A DNA stretch of 64,000 nt, taken from NCBI GenBank assembly GCA_963575745.1, contig CAUYUJ010018538.1, forward strand, positions 708,576-772,575, written 5' to 3'. The notes beneath the pieces are model-generated. The model did not search any database. It had not been told where the DNA came from and saw only the letters and a program-made list of their open reading frames with translations. Shown in pieces: positions 21,591 through 32,449 of this stretch. Each line of letters starts with the position of its first letter. Positions within the stretch are counted from its first letter, which is position 1. The translations under genes were made by a program, and so were the position numbers. Source of the DNA: Prorocentrum cordatum. Lineage: Eukaryota; Sar; Dinophyceae; Prorocentrales; Prorocentraceae.

Positions 21591-22015
21591 AGCGTTTCGC
21601 TGGAGTCATCCTGTCAAAATTCCAAGACATCCTCGCTAAACAAACGAATTAGTCGAGACATCCTCAAAATTCCTGCGCGCGGGACGCGGCACGCGCGAGA
21701 TATCCTCGGAATTCCTGCGAGCGGTACGTGGAAACAAGCATTTCGCCTGAGACATCCTCTGAATTCTGGCCCCCCACGAAGCCCCCGCTCGAGACATCCT
21801 CCAATTTTGCTAAGCCAGCGTTTCGCTCGACACATCCTCAACTTATAAAAAAACAAGCGTTTCGCGCGAGACATCCCGTCAAAATCCAAAACAATCATGG
21901 CAAAACGCACGAACTAGTCGAGACATCCTCAAAATTCCTGCGCGCGGGACGCGGCACGCGCGAGACATCCTCGGAATTCCTGCGCGCGGGGCGCTTTTCC
22001 GCGTCGCGGTCGAAG
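21591..22015 (+). repeat. S array 5 (higher-order)
   Basis: About 1.5 rounds of the S subunit order, ending with GCGCGGGGCGCTTTTCCGCG. That word also follows S units at 13350, 15770, 17350, 24710 and 26035. Confidence 0.85.
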
Positions 22016-22175
22016 CTCCAGACCCCGTTATTTGTCGAGGATTCTGCGAAAAACGCTCCGCACCTTCTTTTTTACGACGGAAGACGGGGGTCTGCGGACC
22101 TAGTTGTTTATAGAGGATCCGAGATGGGGGGCGCACTTTCCTCGAGCGGGCACGCACGAAACGCACTTTTTCAAA
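22016..22175. other. Short unique spacer
   Basis: Sequence not seen elsewhere in the window, with TTATTTGTCGAGG and TTGTTTATAGAGG words resembling the C-module TTATTTATC. No gene. Confidence 0.4.
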
Positions 22176-22946
22176 ATTACACTACACCCGCGCTCCCAGG
22201 GCCACGATCCCTCGTAAATTACGCTACGTCAGCGCTCCCAGGGCCACGATCCCTCGTAAGGGCTCCTGGGCCCTCCTGGGTCTTCCTTGGACCTCTTGGG
22301 CCCTCCTGGGCTCTCCTGGAGCCTCCTGGAGCTTCTCCTGGGCCCTCCTTGGGCCCCCTGGTGCCTCTTGGAGCCTCCTGGGTCCTCCTGGGCCCTCCTG
22401 GGCTCTCCTGGGCCCTCCTGGGCTCTCCTGGGCTCTCCTGGAGCCTCCTGGGCCCTCCTGGGCGAAGTCAAGGTCCGAAAACACATGGGACTTGCCACAT
22501 TTCTGAAATTCGGTGCCACCCCTCACGCAGGTCGGCGGGGTCAGGATCCGAAAACACATGGGATTTGCCACATTTCTGGAATTCCGTGCCACCCCTCACG
22601 CAGATCGGCGGGGTCAGGGTCCAAAAACACATGGGATTTGCCACATTTCTGGAATTCCGCGCCACCCCTCACGCAGATCGGCGGGGTCAGGGTCCAAAAA
22701 CACATGGGATTTGATACATTTCTGGCATTCCGTGCCACACCTCACGCAGATCGGCGGGGTCAGGGTCAAAAAACACATGGGATTTCTGCGATTTCCGAAC
22801 TTATGCAACTTCAAGAATCCAAAACTCCGTTCCCAGCGCCGTTCCGGAGGCCGCGGTACCTCGTTATTTATCGAGCGAACGCGTTTACCTAGTTTTTTAT
22901 CGTTTAAAGTCGATGTCGGAAAAAAGTGGACTTCACATGTAAAATC
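22176..22946 (+). repeat. Segmental duplication D, copy 2
   Basis: Colinear with 17911-18665 at very high identity. Differences include a longer CTCCTGGGCC array (an extra unit of about 11 bp near 22340) and conversion of one 74-bp unit to a neighbouring variant (CTGGAATTCCGTGCC instead of CTGAAATTCGGTGCC). Confidence 0.92.
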
Positions 22947-24358
22947 CGCCGATCCGGCGTGTGAGCTTCAAGGAGTCTCAGCTACAGCCTCGAGGCTGAG
23001 CCTCAGCCTCTGGGGGGGTTGCCGGGGTGGCTCTGCCGGGGAAGGGGGGGTGGGGTGGGGGGGGGGGTGCGAGTTTCCGGCGGATGCGTTTTTTGACACC
23101 CCTCACAAGGATCGTGGCCTCCGAGGGGGTTCCGAACTCGAGTACCACCCCTCCCGCACCAAGAGGCTCCGAGGAGGCCTCCAAGAGGCCCCAAGGGGCG
23201 CAGAAGAGGCCCCCCAGAAGCCCCAAGAGGCGCCCAAGAGGCCCCCAGAAGTCCCAGCCAACCACGAGATCCCAACCAGCATCCATGAGGCCTCTGACCC
23301 ACCACCCACGCACGGTGGCGGGATAGGCCGACGGCCACTGGATCCGCCGCCCCCTGCTTGCAGGGGTGCACGGCGTGCTGGATACTTCAGGTTTTGGTTT
23401 TGGTTCTTTTTCTAAAAGAACTCCCCAGTGGGCTTCGGCCCGTCCCGCCGGCCACCCGTAAATTGCCGAAAATCCGTCTGTCAATGCCCAAAAACGCCGT
23501 TTCGCTCGGGACATCCTCAAAAAATCGCGAAGATGGCCCAAGATGGCCTCCAAGTCCGCCCGAGATGGTCCAAGACGGCCTCCAAAACGGCCCAAGAGAG
23601 TCCAAGACGGCCCAAGACGGCCCAAGAGGCCCCCCAGAGGCCTCCCAGACGGCCCAAGAGGCCTCCAAGAGGTCCTCCAGGAGAGTCCGAAGAGGCCAAA
23701 ATCATTGATTTTCCATTGGTTTTTGAAGGATTTTGGCATTTGCGCCTTTTCGGCTCTCCGACGGCTCAAGACGGCCCAAGAAGCCCCCAAGATCGCCCAA
23801 GAGGCCCCCAAGAGAGCCCCATGATGGCCCAAGTGGCCTCCAAGATGGCCCCTAGAGGGCCCCACGAGGGCCCAAGAGGCCTCCAACACGCCCAAGATGG
23901 CCTCCCAGACGCCCAAGATGGCCTCCAAGACGGCCCTGGAGCATTCCAAGCGGGCCCCAAGTCGGCCCATAGAGGCCCCCCAAACGGCTTCCGACGGCTT
24001 CAGACGTGCCAGGAACCCACCAAGATGGCCGAAGTTGGCTCGAAGCTGGCCCGAGACGGCCCAAAAAGCCCCAAAGATCGCCCAAAGCTTGCCCAAGAGG
24101 CCTCCAAGACGGCCAAGATGACCTTCAAGATGCCCACGTGTTCCCCGAAGGCTTTCCAAACCGATTCGGGGAACACGTGGTCCGATAGCTTGGCAGGTCT
24201 GGCCTCAACGTTCGGCCACATAGGCGCTTCCAAAAAGGCAGGGGGCGGCGGTGATTCGCCGTAGGCGTCTTCGATAAAGAGAGGAAGGACAAGGGCGAAG
24301 AAGGATCACATCAGTCGGAGCGCCCCGGATCGGCGGCACTGGCCGAAGGCCACTACAA
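22947..24358. mobile_element. E-family dispersed repeat, copy E1, interrupting duplication D
   Basis: In D copy 1 the tail (GTGGACTTCAC) is followed within about 10 bp by ATCAAGGTTTCC; in copy 2 the same words are about 1.41 kb apart. The extra DNA holds a degenerate CCAAGATGGCCCAAGAGGCC-type minisatellite, an AT-richer island (about 23695-23760) and a 3' segment with GTTCGGCCACATAGGCGCTT. That 3' segment is shared with E2. ORFs up to 393 codons on both strands are products of the short unit. No transposase, reverse transcriptase or clear TIR seen. Confidence 0.75.
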
Positions 24359-25016
24359 TATCGAGGTTTCCTTAAAGGCAGTAAAATTCCAAGAGCACGA
24401 TCTGCGTGAGGGGTGGCGAAAAATTGCCTTCGTCCTCACAAGTGAAATCCGCCGGCCCCCTTCGACTTCGTAATTTATCGCACAAGAATTCTGCCGGCCC
24501 CCTTCAAGTAAAAACCGTGGGGAATACCATCTAAAAGAGAACCCTGGGCTCGAGCCCTTTCGGGGAAAAACCGGGGGGAAGACCATCTAAAAGAGAACCC
24601 TGGGCCCACGCCCTTTCTGGGAAAAACAAACGAATTAATCGAGACATCCTCGAAATTCCTGCGCGCGGGACGCGGCACGCGCGAAACATCATCGGAATTC
24701 CTGCGCGCGGGGCGCTTTTCCGCGTCGCGGTCGGCTCTGCAAAACCAGCGATTCGCTCGAGACATCCTCAACAAATTCTGAAAACAAGCGTTTCGCTCGA
24801 GACATCCCCAACTCTGCAAATCCAGCGTTTCGCTCGAGACATCCTCAACAAATTCTGAAAAACAAGCGTTTCGCTAGGGACATCCTCAAAAATAATTCCG
24901 CCGGCCCTCTTCCCGCACGTAATTTATCGCAAAATAATTTCGCCGGCCCTCTTCCCGTCGAAACCGGGGGTAAACCCACTAAAAGAGAACCCTGGGCTCG
25001 AGCCCTTTCCGGGAAA
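24359..25016 (+). repeat. C-like modules and S units
   Basis: 24359-24520 matches 18670-18834. Two short CTAAAAGAGAACCCTGGGC blocks follow (24530-24628), then S units (24631-24880) and a full C module (24885-25016). No gene. Confidence 0.85.
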
Positions 25017-26348
25017 CATGATGGACCCACGAACCCGGAAAGGGATATAGACATGTGGAGCATGGGCACGTTTTCACGATACCCAACGGGGCAACACCTC
25101 ACGAAACATCCCACGAGACACCTCACGAAACATCCCACGAGACACCTCACGAAACATTCCGCGAGACACCTCACGAAACATTCCAGGAGACACCCCGCGA
25201 AACATTCCACGAGACACCCCACGAAACATTCCACGACGACAGGCAACCACTCAACCAAGGCGGTGTGGTCGTGCTGGGGAGTGGTCGTGCTGGGGTGTGG
25301 TCGTGCTGGGGGGTGGTCGTGCTGGGGGGTGGTCGTGCTGGGGGGGTGGTCGTGCTGGGGGGTGGTTGTGCTGGGGCGTGGTCGTGCTGGGGCGTGGTCG
25401 TGCTGGGGCGTGGTCGTGCTGGGGTGTGGTCGTGCTGTGGTGAGGTCGTGCTGGGGTGTGGTCGTGCTGGGGTGTGGTCTTGCTAGGGTGGGGTCGTGCT
25501 GGGGTGGGGTGCTGGGGTGTGGTCGTGCTGGGTGGGTGCTCGTGCTGGGGTGGGGTCGTGCTGGGGTGTGGTCGTGCTGGGGTGTGGTCGTGCTGGGGTG
25601 TGGTCGTGCTGGGGGGTGGTCGTGCTGGGGTGTGGTCGTGCTGGGGGGGTGGTCGTGCTGGGGGGTGGTCGTGCTGGGGCGTGGTCGTGCTGGGGCGTGG
25701 TCGTGCTGGGGCGTGGTCGTGCTGGGGTGTGGTCGTGCTGTGGTGAGGTCGTGCTGGGGTGTGGTCGTGCTGGGGTGTGGTCTTGCTGGGGTAGGGTCGT
25801 GCTGGGGTCGGGTCGTGCTGGGGTGTGGTCGTGCTGGGGTATGGTCGTGCTGGGGTGGGGTCGTGCTGGGGTGGGGTCGTGCTGGGGTCTGGTCGTGCTG
25901 GGGTGTGGTCGTGCTGGGGTATGGTCGTGCTAGGGTGGGGTCGTGCATTTCGCTCGAGACATCCTGCCAAAATTCCAGGAAATCGTACAAAAACAAAGGA
26001 ATTAGTCGAGACATCATCGAAATTCCTTCGCGCGGGGCGCTTTTCCGCGTCGCGGTCGGCTCTGCAAAACAAGCGTTTCGCTCGAGACATCCTCGGCAAA
26101 CTCTGCGGAGCAAGCGTTTCGCTCGAGACATCCTCAACACACGAAAAAGTGGCCCGCACCCTGTGATTTATCGATCGGGATTTCAAAAACAAGCGTTTCG
26201 CTCGAGACATCCTCAAATTTTAATTCGCCGGCCTCCTTCGACCTCGTTATTTATCAGGGAAAAAATTCGCCGGCCTCCCTCAAGTTGGCACCGGGGGACA
26301 GGTTTACCTACTAAAAGAGAACCCTGGGCCCGCCCTTTCCGGGAAAAA
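25017..26348 (+). repeat. Beta cassette 6
   Basis: Header 25017-25095, P array 25096-25245, G array 25262-25945 with TGTGGTGAGGTCGTGC and GTGTGGTCTTGC variants in the same relative order as in other beta cassettes. S units, X (about 26150-26180) and a C module follow. A 636-codon ORF starts in this cassette (25053) and runs into beta 7; it is explained by the stop-free 16-bp unit. Confidence 0.88.
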
Positions 26349-27504
26349 CATGATGGACCCACGAACCCGGAAAGGGATATAGACATGTGGAGCATGGACA
26401 CGTTTTCACGATACCCAACTGGGCAACACCTCACGAAACATCCCACGAGACACTTCACGAAACATCCCACGAGACACCTCACGAAACATTCCACGAGACA
26501 CCTCACGAAACATTCCACGAGACACCCCGCGAAACATTCCACGAGACACCCCACGAAACATTCCACGACGACAGGCAACCACTCAACCAAGGCGGTGTGG
26601 TCGTGCTGGGGAGTGGTCGTGCTGGGGTGTGGTCGTGCTGGGGGGTGGTCGTGCTGGGGGGTGGGTGCTGGTGGGGGGGTGGTCGTGCTGGGGTGTGGTC
26701 GTGCTGGGGCGTGGTCGTGCTGGGGCGTGGTCGTGCTGGGGCGTGGTCGTGCTGGGGTGTGGTCGTGCTGTGGTGAGGTCGTGCTGGGGTGTGGTCGTGC
26801 TGGGGTGTGGTCTTGCTGGGGTGGGGTCGTGCTGGGGTGGGGTCCTGCTGGGGTGTGGTCGTGCTGGGGTGTGGTCGTGCTGGGGTGGGGTCGTGCTTGG
26901 GTGGGGTCGTGCTGGGGTGTGGTCGTTCTGGGGTGTGGTCGTGCTGGGGTGTGGTCGTGCTAGGGTGGGGTCGTGCTGGGGTGGGGTCGTGCTGGGGTGT
27001 GGTCGTGCTGGGGTGTGGTCGTGCTGGGGTGTGGTCGTGCTGGGGCGTGGTCGTGCTGGGGTGGGGTCGTGCTGGGGTGGGGTCGTGCTGGGGTGTGGTC
27101 GTGCTGGGGTGGTCCGCACCCTGTGATTTATCGATCGGGTCGTGCTGGGGTGTGGTCGTGCTGGTGCTGGGGTGTGGTCGTGCTGGGGTGTGGTCGTGCT
27201 GGGGTGTGGTCGTGCTGGGGTGTGGTCGTGCTGGGGTGTGGTCGTGCTGGGGCGTGGTCGTGCGTGCTGGGGGTGTGGTCTGCTGGGGGTGTGGTCGTGC
27301 TGAGGTGTCCCGCACCCTGTGATTTATCGATCGGGATTTCAAAAACAAGCGTTTCGCCTGAGACATCCTCAAATTTTAATCCGCCGGCCTCCTCCGACCT
27401 CGATATTTATCAGGGAAAGAATCCGCCGGCCTCCTTCAAGTCGGGCACCGGGGACATGTTTACATACTAAAAGAGAACCCTGGGCCCACGCCTTTTCCGG
27501 GAAC
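26349..27504 (+). repeat. Beta cassette 7
   Basis: Header 26351-26430, P array to 26575, G array 26594-27113, X (27114-27138), G array to 27305, X (27306-27340), one S unit and a C module to 27504. This is the last cassette of the field. Confidence 0.88.
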
Positions 27505-27529
27505 AATCATAATCGTTTTAGGGCTCTGG

Positions 27530-28180
27530 GGCTATGAGGCTGTAGGGTGTACTGGCATTTGGGTGGAACCGCATGCGAACCCTGTCGCTGGAGTCTTTTG
27601 ATGAGCTCCCTATGGGGCCAAGAACCGTGCGAGGGATGTGCCAAAATATGCGGGGAACCGCATGTGAACCCCTGCCACTGGGACTTTCCCTGGAGCTCCC
27701 CATGGGGCCACTAAACGTGTGCGGGGTGTGCTGAAATGGGTGTGGAACCGCTTGCGAACCCTACCACTGGGGCCTTCGGTGGACCTCCCGAAACGTGCGA
27801 TTGGCGCTCGATTTTCCACTGGGGCTTTCGCGTGGAACTCCCCATGGGGCCACGAAGCGTGTGAGGGGTGTGCCGAAATCGGAGTGGAACCGTTTGTGAA
27901 CCCTGCCACTGGGGCCTGCGGTGGAACTTCCGATGGGCCCCCGAAACATGTGAGCGGTGTGCCGAAATTGGGGGGGGAACCGCATGTGAGCCTCTTACTT
28001 GGGCTTTCGGTGGAGGGGGCCACGAAGCGTGCGAAGGGCGTGCCGAAATAGGAGTGGAACCGCATGCCAACCCTGCCATTAGGGCCCTTCGGTGGAGCTC
28101 CCTATAGGGTCACGAAGCGTGTGATGGGTGTGCCGACATTGGCGTGGAAACGATTGCAAACGCTGCCGTTGGAACCTTGG
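27530..28180 (+). repeat. R repeat, degenerate tandem, about six units
   Basis: Units of about 95-115 bp contain GAACCGCATGCGAACCCTGCC, CTGGGGCCTTCGGTGGA, CTCCCTATGGGGCCACGAA and CGTGTGAGGGGTGTGCCG. Copies differ considerably. The same family is at 29545, 31255 and 49540 (plus) and, in reverse orientation and near-perfect, at 46390-47562. Confidence 0.85.
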
Positions 28181-28185
28181 CTGGA

Positions 28186-28188
28186 GCG

Positions 28189-28253
<65 letters not shown>

Positions 28254-28535
28254 CAGATGATCATGATGATGATGATGCTGATGATGAAGATGCTGCTGCT
28301 GATGATGATGATGCTGATGGGGAGGATGATGCTGCTGATGATGATACTTATGATGCTGCTGCAGCAGATGCTGCTGATGATGATGATGTTGACGATGCTG
28401 ATGTTAATGATGCTGTTGTTGCTGGTGCTGGTGATGACGATGACGACCACGACGACGACGCCGACGACGACGTCGATGATGACTGAGGCTGATGCTGATG
28501 CTGATGCTGATGATGATGCTGATGCTGATGATGAC

Positions 28536-28575
<40 letters not shown>

Positions 28576-28680
28576 GTGGTGTTGAAGATGCTGATGGTGA
28601 TGCTGATATGAGCATGATGCTGATGATGGTTATGCTGATGGTGGTGATGTTGCTGATGATAGCGGCATGCGGAGAGCAGG
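28186..28680 (+). repeat. (GAT)n microsatellite, decaying to the right
   Basis: 28188-28255 is a pure GAT/ATG run. It then becomes mixed GAT/GCT/GAC triplets up to about 28660, with another pure stretch at 28520-28575. ORFs read Asp-rich or Met-rich and are not genes. Confidence 0.92.
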
Positions 28681-29262
28681 ACCAGGCTGGGAGGAGAGGG
28701 GAGGAACAAGGAAGGACGGAGTGACGAGGGGCCTTCTCTTCACAACGAGGACCCAACACCACAGGTTGGTTGGTAACACATTATTGTGGGGACCTGTGAT
28801 GGAAGAACTTAAAAGGAGGGTGTATGGCAACATCGTCGGTGCGTTTTAGGTTTGCATCGTCCTCTTCCTCCTCCCCCTCCTCCATCTCTCACTCCCACTC
28901 CCCCCCTGCTCCCCCATCCCATTCCACCAATAGGCGGGCGCTCGCTCGCCGCGAACTCGCGGCGGGCCGCCGCCGGGTCGCAGGTGCGCGAGGCCAGCAG
29001 CAGCTCCTCGGGGCCCCCAGCTCACGGAAGGGGAGGGGGAGGGGAGAACGGGGGGGGGCGGAGGCAGAAGGGGAAGAGGAGGGGGGAGGGAGGGAAGGAG
29101 GGCGGGGAGGATAAGCAGGAGGAGGAGGAGGACATGGCAGCATCCTGTCCAGATTCGAATGCTATCAGCGTCAGCATCAGGAAGAGAGGAATGAGGAGGA
29201 CGAGGAGGACGAGGAAGACGAGGAGGGGGGAAGAGGAAGAAAAGGAGGAGGAAAAAGGAGGG
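28681..29262. repeat. Spacer with adjacent pyrimidine and purine tracts
   Basis: 28681-28855 is unique. 28858-28930 is CTC/CCT-rich. 29030-29265 is GGAG/GAGG-rich. No gene recognised. Confidence 0.75.
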
Positions 29263-29351
29263 AGGAGCCAGTCAGTCAGTCAACCTGTCAGTCAGTCAGT
29301 ATGTTTGTTTGTCTGCCTGTCTCTGTTTCTGTCTGTCTGTCTGTCTGTTTA

Positions 29352-29384
<33 letters not shown>

Positions 29385-29405
29385 ATGTCCGTCTGTCTGT
29401 CCTGA
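29263..29405 (+). repeat. (AGTC)n and (GTCT)n tetranucleotide microsatellite
   Basis: Starts with CAGTCAGTCAGT, then GTCTGTCTGTCT runs interrupted by GTTT and TATT. The reading frame gives Cys/Leu/Ser-rich peptide and is not coding. Confidence 0.93.
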
Positions 29406-29544
29406 TCATTCGAACACCACGCGTCACTCAGCTAACACAACTGTCTTGGGGCCGCGATTCTTCTCGCCTGATGCAATTCACTTGGAGCGATCACGCCCTT
29501 CAGAAGCCAGAAAATGATCCTGGCGAACGACCCAGCCTTGGGGT

Positions 29545-29965
29545 GGCGGCCGCGAAACGCGTGAGGGGTGTGCCGAATTGTGTGGGGAACCGCATGCGAA
29601 CCCTACCACAAAGACACAAAAACTATCTGTGGAGCCCCCATACGGGGCCAGGGGCCGTGCGAAGGGTGCGCCGAAATGAGCGGGGAACCGCATGCGAACG
29701 TTGCCCCGCGGGGCCTTCGGCGGAGCTCCCTATGGGGGCCACGAAGCGCGCGGGAAGTGCCGAAACGGACGGGGAACCGCATGCGAGCCCTGCTAGTAGT
29801 GTCTTCGGTGGAGCCACGGAAAAAAAAGGGGGGGGGTGCTGGACTGGGCGGGGAACCGCGTGTTAAGCCTGCCAAGGAGGCCTTCTGTGGAGCTTCCACG
29901 AAACGTGTGACGGGTGTGCCGAAGTGGAGGGGGAACTGCAAGCGAACCCTGCCACTGGGGCCTTT
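29545..29965 (+). repeat. R repeat, degenerate, about four units
   Basis: GGGGAACCGCATGCGAACC, GGGGCCTTCGGCGGAGCTCC and CGTGTGACGGGTGTGCCGAA recur every 95-110 bp. Old relatives of the 46.4-kb array. Confidence 0.8.
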
Positions 29966-30276
29966 CGTTTTACATCAAAGCGCGGAATTCGCTGCGCGCC
30001 CCGTCCGCGCGAGGCGCCAGGATCTCCGGCGTCACCAGGGGAGCCCCCGCGGAGCACCCTCCTGGCCGTTCCGACCCCCCAAACAAGGGCCAGGCCACCA
30101 AAGCCCCTCCCCTGTGTCCCGCCCGCCGCTGGGCCGAGGCTTACGCCTGCTCGACCGAGCAGCTGAGGTTTGCAATGTCACCTGGGGAGCCCACGCGGAG
30201 CGCCGCCCTGGCCGCGCCGACCCGTGAAAGGGCCACCCCACCGTAGCCACTCCCTCAGGGCCCTTGGCGGGACGCC
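29966..30276 (+). repeat. Direct repeat pair in GC-rich spacer
   Basis: A roughly 65-bp block beginning CACC(A/T)GGGGAGCCC occurs at about 30037 and 30179, with GGCC(G/A)(T/C)(T/G)CCGACCC words inside. No gene recognised. Confidence 0.55.
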
Positions 30277-31085
30277 CTACACGGCGCCTTCAGGCTTCCA
30301 GCTCACGGACTCCAGCATCCGCCGAAGGTCCGCGCTGAGCTGAGGCTCGTAGCCAGGCGCTTGGCGGAGGAGGCCGTCGGCGAGCTCGACGCACGCGCCA
30401 AGGCCGTCCGCCGAGGCCGCAACTCTGCCAGCAGCAGGCGCCGCCACCGCAGGTGCCGTGTCCAGCTCCGCCGCCACCTTCGCCCGAGCGCGCCGCGGCC
30501 CGCGCCGCCGCTGCGCAGCAGTGCCAGCCAGGCCGTCGCTCTCGAGGTCGCCGCCGAAGTCCAGCGCAGCAGCGGCCTCGCCGCTCTCCAGGGCCTCCTC
30601 CGCGGCCGCAGCGCCGCGTCGACGTCGATGTCGTCGCGGTCGTCGAGGCCGTCGCACAAGGGGGCCGCGCCAGCAGCCGCCCCTGCAAGCGCCGCGGCGG
30701 CACTCGCCGCCGCCTGCGCCCTCCAGGGAGCCTCCGCGCCATCCCCCAGGAGCCCCAGCCCGCCACCGCGAGCGCGCTCCTGTGCGCGCCGAGCTGAGCA
30801 TCGTTCGCGTCGACGGCGGCGCCGCTCGCGCTTCGTCGCCGACGCCGCCCCGCGCCTCTCATCCTCGTCGTTCGTGCTCACACCGCCCGGCAAACCAGCG
30901 CCATCGCTCACACCGCCCGACAAACCAGCGACCGCGGCGGCCGCCGCGGCCACGGCCGCCCGCGCGCCTGCGCCGAGGGCACGACGCGGTGCTCCAGCAA
31001 GGTGCGCAACGTCCGCGGCGCGGATGGCTCCTCTATCGGAGGCCTGGAAATTGGCACCAACACCAAGACAGGGGGTTACCTCCAC
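30277..31085 (-). pseudogene. Candidate alanine-rich coding stretch, probably frameshifted
   Basis: I do not recognise this protein. On the minus strand one frame (from 31085) reads an Ala/Arg-rich stretch that becomes acidic (DGLDDRDDIDVDAA) at about 30615-30660. A second frame continues as EEALESGEAAAALDFGGDL and ends at a stop at 30277-30279, after a C-terminus containing ELADGLLRQAPGYEPQL. Both halves use mainly G/C-ending codons and have balanced composition, unlike neighbouring homopolymer ORFs. The frame change near 30605-30615 could be a frameshift, an intron I cannot place, or chance in GC-rich DNA. No domain is visible and transcription is not shown. Confidence 0.3.
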
Positions 31086-31254
31086 AGGGGGGAGGTGATC
31101 CTAGATTTTCGGTGTTGGTGGCAATAGTTCGGCCATCTTGGAAGCCAGAATATTCCCACCATCGCAGAGATCGGGTCAATCTCTAGGCCCGCGACTCTAG
31201 GCGCCGCCATCCCTGGTCGGCGGCGGCGACGGCCGCGCGGTCGTCTGAGCCAGA
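31086..31254. other. Short spacer
   Basis: Contains TTCGGCCATCTTGG at about 31131, which resembles the complement of the E-family word CCAAGATGGCC. No gene. Confidence 0.4.
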
Positions 31255-31580
31255 ATGCCGCTGGGCCTCCGGTGGAGCTCCCTTATGGGGCCACGGACCG
31301 TCTGAGGGGTGTGCCGAAGTGGGCGGGGAACAGCATGCGAACCCTGCCACAGAGGCTTTCGGTGGAGGTCCCTTTGAGGCCACGAGAAGTGTGAGGGGTG
31401 TGCCGGACTGGGCGGGGAACCGCGTGTTAAGCCTGCCACGGAGGCCTTCTGTGGAGCTCCCTATGGGGCCACGAAGCGTGTGAGGGGTGTCTCCGACTGA
31501 GCGGGGAACCGCGTGCGAACCCTGCAACTGGGGCCTTGGTTGGAGCTCCCTATGGGGCCACGAAGCGTGTCAGGGGGGTG
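31255..31580 (+). repeat. R repeat, degenerate, about three units
   Basis: Three successive units with TGGAGCTCCCT(T)ATGGGGCCACG, GTGTGAGGGGTGT and GCGGGGAACCGCGTG(C/T). Same family as 27530-28180. Confidence 0.82.
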
Positions 31581-31924
31581 CCTGCCCGTGAAGCATGCAG
31601 GCACGACGATCGCATAATCGCCCGTGTGACGTAGGCACGGGCCAAATTTATAGATTTGCACGGCCTTCGGGCCCCTTCGGGCCGATCGGGTGTAGAGAGT
31701 TTGTGTGTGTATGCCATTTTTGGCTTCTTCGATCGTTGGCCGACAAACCGACGCAGTGTACCCATCGAGTCCCTCCGAGCATGGAGGCCCGAACTCAAAC
31801 AACAAAAAACACCCCGTGAGGGCCCCGCGAGATCGGGCCACCGAGAGGGCCGCCGGCCATGCACGGGAAAAGGGGGACGGTGGAGGGCGGAGGTGCGGAA
31901 AGGGGGGGGACGGGGGAGGGCGGA
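31581..31924. other. Unique spacer
   Basis: Contains the small palindrome GGCCTTCGGGCCCCTTCGGGCC at about 31660-31683. No recognisable gene. Confidence 0.4.
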
Positions 31925-31935
31925 AGAAGCGTCGT

Positions 31936-31978
<43 letters not shown>

Positions 31979-32225
31979 CTCGTCGTCGCCCGCGCCGCCG
32001 CCGCCGCCGTCAACGTCATTAGTCGACGCAGTGAGGGCGGAGGAGCCGCAGCGGCCGGATCGGCACGAGGGAAGGCGGCCCACCCGCGCGCGGCGGCGGC
32101 CGTCCCTGGCGGCGTCGCTGCTGTGAGGCACCTGGGCCAGGGCCCGCCCACGCGGCTGCCGGGCCCCTCGCCTCCGAGGTCGTCGTGCGCTCGTCGAGGT
32201 CGACAACTTCGTCCACGTCGTCCAG

Positions 32226-32279
<54 letters not shown>

Positions 32280-32440
32280 GTTGTCGTCGAGGTCGTCGTC
32301 TACGCCGTCCACGTCGTCGTCGTCGTGGTCGTCTCCGCCGCCGCCGCCGTCGTCGTCGTCATCGTCGTCGTCGTGGTCGAGTTCGTCGCCGCCGCCGTCG
32401 TCGCCGTCCTCATCGTCGCCCTCGTCGCCGCCGCATCCCG
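31925..32440 (+). repeat. CG-rich trinucleotide tracts (CGT, CGC)
   Basis: 31932-31980 is CGT then CGC repeats. 32190-32430 is a long GTC/GTCGTC run with GCC interruptions. ORFs are Ser, Arg or Asp homopolymers. Confidence 0.9.
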
Positions 32441-32449
32441 AGAGGCGGG

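Noticed and set aside
22978-24159. 393-codon minus-strand Leu/Gly/Trp-rich ORF as a membrane protein
   Set aside because: It is a translation of the E-family short unit; similar ORFs occur in all frames of every E copy.
25053-26963. 636-codon plus-strand ORF as a novel Trp/Cys/Gly-repeat protein
   Set aside because: It is two beta cassettes read through; the 16-bp unit has no stop in any frame and equally long ORFs exist on the opposite strand.
28188-28486. Asp-rich acidic protein
   Set aside because: Translation of a GAT microsatellite; the alternate frame gives Met-rich peptide of equal length.
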